Translations under genes and position numbers: made by a program | Notes under the pieces: generated by a model | What the model was told of the DNA's origin: nothing | The model's input: the letters and a program-made list of their open reading frames with translations, nothing else | Databases searched by the model: none | Part shown: piece after piece, positions 1 through 4,787 of the stretch | Numbering within the stretch: the stretch's first letter is position 1 | Layout: each line of letters opens with the position of its first letter | NCBI GenBank assembly: GCA_017383785.1 | Contig: JAFNVD010000028.1 | Span: forward strand, 1-5,923 | Length of the DNA: 5,923 nt | Source: Peptococcaceae bacterium | GTDB taxonomy: Bacteria; Bacillota; Peptococcia; Peptococcales; Peptococcaceae | Direction of reading: 5' to 3'

Positions 1-399
1 AACAAATTGCCAAAATCTCGTATGCAGCGTGACTTGTCTGACTCTTCCAGTCAAAGAAACTTGGGGCTGGCATTTGGCTATTCCTTGCAGGCCATCAGCG
101 AAACCAAAAATGGTTTGGCAAAATGCGTGGTAAACTATGATAAACTGGCAAGTGACTTGAATGAAAAATGGGAGGTATTGGCTGAGCCAATTCAGACCAT
201 GCTGCGTAAATATGGTGTGCCTGATGCATACGATACATTAAAAGCGTTGACACGGGGTAAAAATATCTCCAGAGAAGATATTCTGAAATTTGCTGAAAGT
301 CTGGATATGCTTTCCGAAGAAGATAGACAGACACTGGTGAATATGACACCGGCAAGTTATATCGGCAAGGCAGCAGCGCTGGCAACATTGGAATTATAG
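1..399 (+). CDS. purB: Adenylosuccinate lyase, C-terminal part (5' end outside window)
   Basis: This is the last 132 residues of adenylosuccinate lyase, which splits succinylaminoimidazole-carboxamide ribotide and adenylosuccinate, releasing fumarate, in purine synthesis in the cytoplasm. The frame is open from base 1 (N-K-L-P-K-S-R-M-Q-R-D-L), so the TTG at 7 is not the true start. The segment SRMQRDLSDSSSQRNLG, then WEVLAEPIQTMLRKYG, LKALTRGK and MTPASYIG near the end match the C-terminal helical domain of the E. coli-type PurB as I remember it. The fumarase/aspartase-superfamily signature loop lies upstream of the window. Full-length proteins of this type are about 455-480 residues, so roughly two thirds is missing here through the window edge, not through damage. 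The TAG stop overlaps the AGGAGG ribosome binding site of the next gene, so the two are almost certainly co-transcribed and perhaps translationally coupled. Family assignment is firm. Confidence 0.95.
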   Translation, partial: NKLPKSRMQRDLSDSSSQRNLGLAFGYSLQAISETKNGLAKCVVNYDKLASDLNEKWEVLAEPIQTMLRKYGVPDAYDTLKALTRGKNISREDILKFAESLDMLSEEDRQTLVNMTPASYIGKAAALATLEL

Positions 400-403
400 G
401 AGG
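398..403 (+). promoter_or_regulatory. Ribosome binding site of the PurF-like gene, overlapping the purB stop
   Basis: AGGAGG begins inside the TAG stop of purB and ends eight bases before the ATG at 412. This fixes the start. The purB stop at 397-399 is in the same frame as the PurF-like gene, so no upstream in-frame start or N-terminal propeptide is possible. Confidence 0.9.
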
Positions 404-411
404 CATATAGT

Positions 412-1827
412 ATGAGTGGTTTTTTCGGCATTGCAGCCAAAGAAGATTGCGTAACTGAATTATTTTATGGCGTTGACTATCATTCCCATTTGGGTACCAA
501 ACGCGGCGGTATGACTGTGTATGGAGAAAAAGGTTTCGATAATGCCATTCACAATATTTCCAATGCACCATTCCGTACCAAATTCGAATTGGAAGCCGAT
601 AATATGAAAGGCAACATTGGGATTGGTGTAATTTCCGATTACGAACCGCAGCCATGGGTATTACAATCCCATTTGGGCAGTTTTGCCATTGCTACGGTTG
701 GCGTAATTAACAACGTAAAAGAACTGTTAGATATTTTATATGCAGACGGTGCCGTACATTTTCAAGAAATGAAAGGCGGCGAAGTCAATGCCACAGAATT
801 GATTGGGGCACTGATTTGCAAAAAATCCAGTATTGTAGAAGGTATTCGCTATGTACAAGGACTGGTAGATGGCTCTATGTCCATTTTGGTGATGACCAAA
901 GACGGGATTTATGCAGCCAGAGACCGCATGGGGCGCACCCCTGTTATCGTAGGGCATAAAGAAGGTTCTTTCTGCGTAGCATCGGAAAGCTTTGCTTATA
1001 TGAATTTAGGCTATACCGATTATCATGAATTAGGGCCTGCTGAAATATATTATTTTACTGCCGATGAAGGTAAAACCGTAGGTGAACCGCAGGAAGAAAT
1101 GAAAATGTGTACCTTTATGTGGGTATATTATGGCTATCCAACGGCAAGCTATGAAGGCGTAGGCGTAGAGGAAATGCGTTGCAATTGCGGTAGTATGATG
1201 GCTATTCGTGATAATCTGCAGGTAGAGGTAGATTTGGTAGCAGGTGTGCCGGACTCCGGTTTAGCATATGCTATTGGTTATGCAAACGAAACCATGATTC
1301 CATATGCGCGTCCATTTATCAAATATACACCGACCTGGTCTCGTTCCTTTATGCCAACCAATCAGAAACAGCGTAATCTGGTTGCCCATATGAAACTGAT
1401 TCCGGTATATGAATACATCAAAGACAAGAGTTTACTCTTAATCGATGACTCTATCGTACGTGGTACACAGAGTAAAGAAACTGCAGAATTCTTGTATCAG
1501 CATGGTGCAAGAGAAGTGCATATGCGTTCCGCATGCCCTCCGCTGATGCACGTGTGCAAATATCTGAACTTCTCTCGTTCTCGTTCTGAAATGGACTTAA
1601 TTACTCGTAGAACCATTGCAGAACTGGAAGGTACCGATAAAATTACACCTGAGTTAATTGAAATTTATAGCAATCCGGATAGTGAACAGTATAAACGTAT
1701 GGTAAAAACCATCGGGGATAAACTGTCTTTCACTTCCTTGGATTTCCTGCGTTTGGATGACTTAATCAAATCTATCGGCATTGATCCATCCAAGCTGTGC
1801 ACATACTGCTGGAACGGGAAAGAATAA
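412..1827 (+). CDS. PurF-like phosphoribosyltransferase with degenerate glutaminase domain
   Basis: This 471-residue protein has the two-domain layout of amidophosphoribosyltransferase, which makes phosphoribosylamine from PRPP and glutamine. An N-terminal Ntn-type glutaminase-like domain (about 2-230) is followed by a type I phosphoribosyltransferase domain (about 231-440). The PRPP motif LLLIDDSIVRGTQS (341-354) and the GVPDSG loop (278-283) are well preserved. Aligned by eye to B. subtilis PurF, the putative Fe-S ligands are present as C233, C382, C463 and C466. The glutaminase site is not preserved: Ser2 replaces the catalytic Cys, Val73 the glutamine-binding Arg, Val96 the oxyanion-hole Asn, and Ala127 the glutamine-binding Asp. 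I recall similar MSGFFG-starting proteins in Bacteroides, usually annotated as amidophosphoribosyltransferase. I infer a PurF paralogue that uses ammonia, another amine donor or another chemistry. It follows purB by 12 bases, supporting a purine-related role. I give no symbol because equivalence to purF is doubtful. Confidence 0.85.
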   Translation: MSGFFGIAAKEDCVTELFYGVDYHSHLGTKRGGMTVYGEKGFDNAIHNISNAPFRTKFELEADNMKGNIGIGVISDYEPQPWVLQSHLGSFAIATVGVINNVKELLDILYADGAVHFQEMKGGEVNATELIGALICKKSSIVEGIRYVQGLVDGSMSILVMTKDGIYAARDRMGRTPVIVGHKEGSFCVASESFAYMNLGYTDYHELGPAEIYYFTADEGKTVGEPQEEMKMCTFMWVYYGYPTASYEGVGVEEMRCNCGSMMAIRDNLQVEVDLVAGVPDSGLAYAIGYANETMIPYARPFIKYTPTWSRSFMPTNQKQRNLVAHMKLIPVYEYIKDKSLLLIDDSIVRGTQSKETAEFLYQHGAREVHMRSACPPLMHVCKYLNFSRSRSEMDLITRRTIAELEGTDKITPELIEIYSNPDSEQYKRMVKTIGDKLSFTSLDFLRLDDLIKSIGIDPSKLCTYCWNGKE

Positions 1828-1846
1828 ATCTTATAACGATGTGTCG

Positions 1847-1880
1847 AAGCTCCTATCTGTCAAGTGATAGGAGCTTTTTT
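1847..1880 (+). terminator. Rho-independent terminator after the PurF-like gene
   Basis: A perfect 11-bp stem (AAGCTCCTATC, 1847-1857, with GATAGGAGCTT, 1866-1876) closes an 8-base loop and runs into six T residues (1875-1880). It starts 19 bases after the TAA of the PurF-like gene and should end the purB transcription unit, separating it from the threonine operon. Confidence 0.93.
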
Positions 1881-1943
1881 CGTCTCGATAAATAATTCTG
1901 ATAGACATGTGTATAATTTTGTCCGTCAGTGGTGTAATTCCCA

Positions 1944-1972
1944 TTGACAAATGTCCAAAATAGGACTACAAT
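1944..1972 (+). promoter_or_regulatory. Sigma-A-type promoter of the HTH-ACT/hom/thrB/lysC operon
   Basis: TTGACA (1944-1949, exact -35 consensus) and TACAAT (1967-1972, one mismatch to the -10 consensus) are separated by the optimal 17 bp. Transcription should begin near 1979-1980, giving a leader of about 35 bases, too short for a T-box or an amino acid riboswitch. The spacer holds a small perfect dyad, GTCC-AAAATA-GGAC (1953-1966), between the two promoter elements. It is a possible operator but may be chance. Confidence 0.85.
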
Positions 1973-2000
1973 GTATTGCAGGTAAAGAATATCATCCGTC

Positions 2001-2005
2001 GGGAG
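2001..2005 (+). promoter_or_regulatory. Ribosome binding site of the HTH-ACT gene
   Basis: GGGAG lies nine bases before the ATG at 2015. This favours that start over the in-frame ATG at 2027 (Met5), which would be 21 bases away. Confidence 0.75.
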
Positions 2006-2014
2006 TGAACAGTT

Positions 2015-2470
2015 ATGGCTGAAACAATGAAAGGGAAAGGCAAATTTTATATTTTAGATGAGAGCATTATACCGGAAGCAATTTTAAAAACTGCACAGGT
2101 AAAAGAGCATTTAGCAAAGCATAGAAATATGACTGTGAATGAAGCTGTAGAAGAAATTGGATTGAGTCGCAGTGCGTTTTATAAATATCGTGACGGTGTA
2201 TTTCCATTTTACGAAGCAACTAGAGCAAAAATTATTACATTGCAGATTTCTATGGACAATGTAACAGGGATGCTGTCCAATTGTATCAATACTATTGCAA
2301 AAGCAAATGCAAATATTTTGACGATTAATCAGGGGATTCCGATTCAGAATGTTGCAATTGCTACAATTGCATTTGATACTGCGGAACTGAGTGAAGATTT
2401 AGAAGAAATTATCAATCGCATTGAGCAGCAGTCCGGTGTTTTACATGTAGAGATTGTAGGGCAGAACTAA
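2015..2470 (+). CDS. HTH-ACT domain protein, UPF0735/PheB family, likely regulator
   Basis: This is a 151-residue protein in two parts. The first is an N-terminal segment with a helix-turn-helix-like stretch (about 38-60: MTVNEAVEEIGLSRSAFYKY, then RDGVFPF). The second is a C-terminal ACT domain (about 73-149) with a strand-helix-strand pattern around MDNVTGMLSNCINTIAKANA and ILTINQGIPI. The LSRSAFYKYRD-VFPFY block is highly characteristic of the UPF0735 family, which includes B. subtilis PheB, and the length matches. ACT domains usually bind amino acids and the HTH suggests DNA binding. It is the first gene after a strong promoter, 42 bases ahead of hom, so a threonine- or aspartate-family-responsive regulator of its own operon is a reasonable inference. 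I recall a B. subtilis threonine regulator called ThrR and suspect, without certainty, that it belongs to this family. Tandem stops (TAA TAA, 2468-2473) end the gene. The family call is firm; the ligand and target are unproven. Confidence 0.9.
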   Translation: MAETMKGKGKFYILDESIIPEAILKTAQVKEHLAKHRNMTVNEAVEEIGLSRSAFYKYRDGVFPFYEATRAKIITLQISMDNVTGMLSNCINTIAKANANILTINQGIPIQNVAIATIAFDTAELSEDLEEIINRIEQQSGVLHVEIVGQN

Positions 2471-2499
2471 TAATCAAAATAGAATCACGATTGTGTTAC

Positions 2500-2505
2500 A
2501 GGAGG
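2500..2505 (+). promoter_or_regulatory. Ribosome binding site of hom
   Basis: A perfect AGGAGG lies seven bases before the ATG at 2513. It is the strongest translation signal among the operon's gene starts. Confidence 0.88.
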
Positions 2506-2512
2506 AAACAGC

Positions 2513-3814
2513 ATGAGCGATAAAGTAATCAAAGTAGGGCTGATGGGGCTTGGTACAGTAGGTACCGGTGTATACAAAGTAATGGAAAATCAGAGAAGTG
2601 AATTTCCTTACAAAATCGGTACAAATATGGAAATTACTAAAATTCTGGTGCGTGAAAATGCTATCGAAGATGCCAAGTCACGTGTACGCAGTGACATTCA
2701 GGTAGTTGGTAACTATGAAGATATCGTAAATGACCCTGAAATTGATATCGTTGTAGAAGTAATGGGCGGTATTGATTTTGCTAAAAAATGCATTTTGGCA
2801 TGTTTAAATGCAGGAAAAAGTGTAGTAACTGCTAATAAAGATTTGGTAGCGGTACATGGTAGAGAATTGCTGGATGCGGCTGCTGCTAACGGATGTGACT
2901 TTTTATTTGAAGCATCTGTAGCCGGGGCGATTCCAATTATTCGTCCATTGAAACAGTGCCTGGCTGCTAATAACATTAGCGAAGTGATGGGCATTGTAAA
3001 TGGTACTACCAATTACATTTTGACCAAAATGACACTGGAAGGGATGTCTTTCCAAGAAGCATTGGCGAAAGCTACTGAGTTAGGGTATGCGGAAGCGGAT
3101 CCTACAGCCGATATCGAGGGCTTGGATGCTGCTCGTAAAGTAGCTATTATGGGTTCTATTGCTTTTAATTCTCGTGTAGTATTAGATGATGTATATGTAG
3201 AAGGGATTACCAAACTGACTGCAGAGGATATTTCTTATGCGACAGAGATGGGCTATACCATCAAACTGTTAGGCGTAGCACGTCATGCAGAAGGCGATGG
3301 TATTGAAGTGCGTGTACACCCAATGCTGATTCCTAGCAGTCATCCATTGGCAACTGTAAATGATTCTTTCAATGCAGTGTTTGTACATGGCGATGCTGTG
3401 GATGATGTTATGTTCTATGGTCGCGGTGCCGGTGAAATGCCAACAGCAAGTGCTGTTGTAGGGGATATTATGGATATCGCACGTAATATGCAGTATAACT
3501 GCAAAGGCAGAATTCATTGCAGCTGTTATAAAGAAATCCCAATCAAAGCGATTGATGAGTGCAGAAGCAGCTATTTCATTCGTATGCAGGCAATGAACCG
3601 TCCGGGCGTACTGGCAGCGATTTCCGGCGTATTTGGTGAAAATAACGTAAGTATTGCGCAGTTTATTCAGAAAAACGCAATGGATGAAGAAGCGGAAATG
3701 GTATTGATTACTGAAAATGTATTGGAAAAAGATTTCCGCAAAGCAGTAGATGCGTTGAGAGAAATGCCAATTTTAAAAGAAATTTCTGCGATTATTCGCG
3801 TATATTCTGCATAG
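2513..3814 (+). CDS. hom: Homoserine dehydrogenase with C-terminal ACT domain
   Basis: This enzyme reduces aspartate semialdehyde to homoserine with NAD(P)H, the branch point toward threonine, methionine and isoleucine. The 433 residues match the usual length of the ACT-containing bacterial form. In order there is a Rossmann nucleotide-binding loop GLGTVGTGV (12-20), TANKDLVA (106-113), EASVAGAIP (133-141) and the NGTTNYI substrate-domain motif (163-169). The signature block YAEADPTADIEGLDAARK (192-209) follows. Glu194, Asp200, Asp205 and Lys209 match, in spacing, the catalytic and substrate residues known from yeast homoserine dehydrogenase (Glu208, Asp214, Asp219, Lys223). A C-terminal ACT domain (about 354-431, with NRPGVLAAISGVFGENNVSI) implies allosteric feedback, most often by threonine in this family. 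It lies 42 bases after the HTH-ACT gene and 19 bases before thrB, in one operon. No anomaly in any key motif was seen. Confidence 0.97.
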   Translation: MSDKVIKVGLMGLGTVGTGVYKVMENQRSEFPYKIGTNMEITKILVRENAIEDAKSRVRSDIQVVGNYEDIVNDPEIDIVVEVMGGIDFAKKCILACLNAGKSVVTANKDLVAVHGRELLDAAAANGCDFLFEASVAGAIPIIRPLKQCLAANNISEVMGIVNGTTNYILTKMTLEGMSFQEALAKATELGYAEADPTADIEGLDAARKVAIMGSIAFNSRVVLDDVYVEGITKLTAEDISYATEMGYTIKLLGVARHAEGDGIEVRVHPMLIPSSHPLATVNDSFNAVFVHGDAVDDVMFYGRGAGEMPTASAVVGDIMDIARNMQYNCKGRIHCSCYKEIPIKAIDECRSSYFIRMQAMNRPGVLAAISGVFGENNVSIAQFIQKNAMDEEAEMVLITENVLEKDFRKAVDALREMPILKEISAIIRVYSA

Positions 3815-3820
3815 TATAAA

Positions 3821-3836
3821 AGGGGCGGTTATTGTG
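3821..3836 (+). promoter_or_regulatory. Ribosome binding site and GTG start of thrB
   Basis: AGGGG (3821-3825) sits eight bases before the GTG at 3834. The alternative ATG at 3843 (residue 4) would be 17 bases away and would remove residues just before the conserved PATTAN motif, so GTG is preferred. Confidence 0.75.
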
Positions 3837-4727
3837 AAACGCATGCGTATTCCGGCGACCACTGCCAATATGGGGCCGGGGTTTGACTGTATCGGTATGG
3901 CATTTGATATGTATAATTACATTGATTTTGAGCCTGTGGATGCAGAAGACTATTGTGAACTGACCTCCGGTGGAGATGCAGGACACATCGATTTGAGTAA
4001 AGATAATTTAATCTATCAAGCATATGCGGCAGTGTTTGCATATCTTAAAAAGCCTGTAATGGGTATCAAAATGCACTTCGAAAATAATGTGCCTTATTCC
4101 AGAGGATTGGGCAGCAGCTCAGCGGCACTCATTGGTGGTGTGAAAGTAGCCAATGAAGTGTTGGGCAATCCTTTGAGTGACACAGAGCTGTTAAATGTAG
4201 CATTGCAATTTGAAGGTCATCCGGATAATATTGCCCCTGCTTTGCTAGGTGGTGTGGTAATTAGCGGTTTGGATGAAAATGGCGATGTGTTTTACAGCAA
4301 AATTACACCGCCTGCAAATCTCTATTGCACAGTCATTATTCCTGACTATCCGCTAGCTACCAAAAAAGCCAGAGAGGTATTGCCACAGCAGTTTAGCATG
4401 AAAGATGCAGTATATAATGTAGGTCGTATGGCAATGCTGATTGATGCCATGCATACCGGCAATTTGGAACAGCTGTCTTTGGCTATGAATGATAAATTGC
4501 ATCAGCCATATCGTATGTCCTTGATTAAAGGTATGGATGAAATTATTCCGGCTGCAAAGGCATTGGGCGCATTAAATGTTACCATTAGCGGTGCAGGTCC
4601 AACAATTTTGATTGTAAGCGACGGCGAAAAAGATTTTACATCCTTGCAGGAGATTTTAGCAAAATATGATGTAACAGCTAAGATTACAGCATTGCATCCT
4701 GTAAATGAAGGCGCAGCGCTTGTATAA
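3834..4727 (+). CDS. thrB: Homoserine kinase (GHMP kinase family)
   Basis: Homoserine kinase phosphorylates homoserine with ATP to O-phosphohomoserine, the substrate of threonine synthase. The 297-residue product has the three GHMP-kinase motifs. Motif 1 is the N-terminal PATTANMGPGFDCIGMA (7-23). Motif 2, the phosphate-binding loop, is PYSRGLGSSSAALIGG (87-102). Motif 3, near the C terminus, is TISGAGPTIL (250-259). The block EGHPDNIAPALLGG (127-140) is typical of ThrB and separates it from mevalonate or galactokinase relatives. Length is normal for the family (about 290-320). It starts with GTG 19 bases after hom, so the two are co-transcribed. Threonine synthase (thrC), which often sits between or beside hom and thrB in Bacillota, is absent from this spot; lysC follows after 60 bases with no terminator in the gap. 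Confidence 0.96.
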   Translation: MKRMRIPATTANMGPGFDCIGMAFDMYNYIDFEPVDAEDYCELTSGGDAGHIDLSKDNLIYQAYAAVFAYLKKPVMGIKMHFENNVPYSRGLGSSSAALIGGVKVANEVLGNPLSDTELLNVALQFEGHPDNIAPALLGGVVISGLDENGDVFYSKITPPANLYCTVIIPDYPLATKKAREVLPQQFSMKDAVYNVGRMAMLIDAMHTGNLEQLSLAMNDKLHQPYRMSLIKGMDEIIPAAKALGALNVTISGAGPTILIVSDGEKDFTSLQEILAKYDVTAKITALHPVNEGAALV

Positions 4728-4774
4728 ACATGTTGAGTAAAAGTTTTTCATAAGAATGAATTTGATTGTAAGAC

Positions 4775-4780
4775 AGGGGA
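4775..4780 (+). promoter_or_regulatory. Ribosome binding site of lysC
   Basis: AGGGGA lies seven bases before the ATG at 4788. The 60-base gap after thrB shows no hairpin terminator and no convincing promoter, so lysC is probably read from the upstream promoter. Confidence 0.75.
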
Positions 4781-4787
4781 TGAAAGA

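Noticed and set aside
7..9. TTG as start of a 130-residue stand-alone gene.
   Set aside because: The frame stays open and homologous to PurB through the first base of the window, so this is an internal Leu codon of a gene beginning upstream.
397..414. purB stop and the PurF-like gene are in the same frame, separated by one TAG and four codons, so readthrough would make a PurB-PurF fusion.
   Set aside because: Two adjacent genes share a frame one time in three by chance, and a perfect ribosome binding site overlaps the stop. It was used only to exclude an N-terminal extension.
95..655. Open frame of 186 codons on the minus strand across purB and the PurF-like gene.
   Set aside because: It lies opposite two well-identified genes, its product has no recognisable motif and an unlikely composition, and no ribosome binding site was noted. 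It is a shadow frame.
1912..1917. TATAAT that could be the -10 box of a second promoter upstream of the HTH-ACT gene.
   Set aside because: No acceptable -35 element lies 16-18 bp upstream, and TG is not at the extended -10 position. The promoter at 1944-1972 is far better.
4728..4787. Possible separate promoter for lysC (TTGAGT at 4733 with ATGAAT at 4756) and an 8-bp palindrome AACATGTT at 4727-4734.
   Set aside because: The -10 match is poor and the palindrome is short and overlaps the thrB stop. Such matches are expected by chance in AT-rich DNA.
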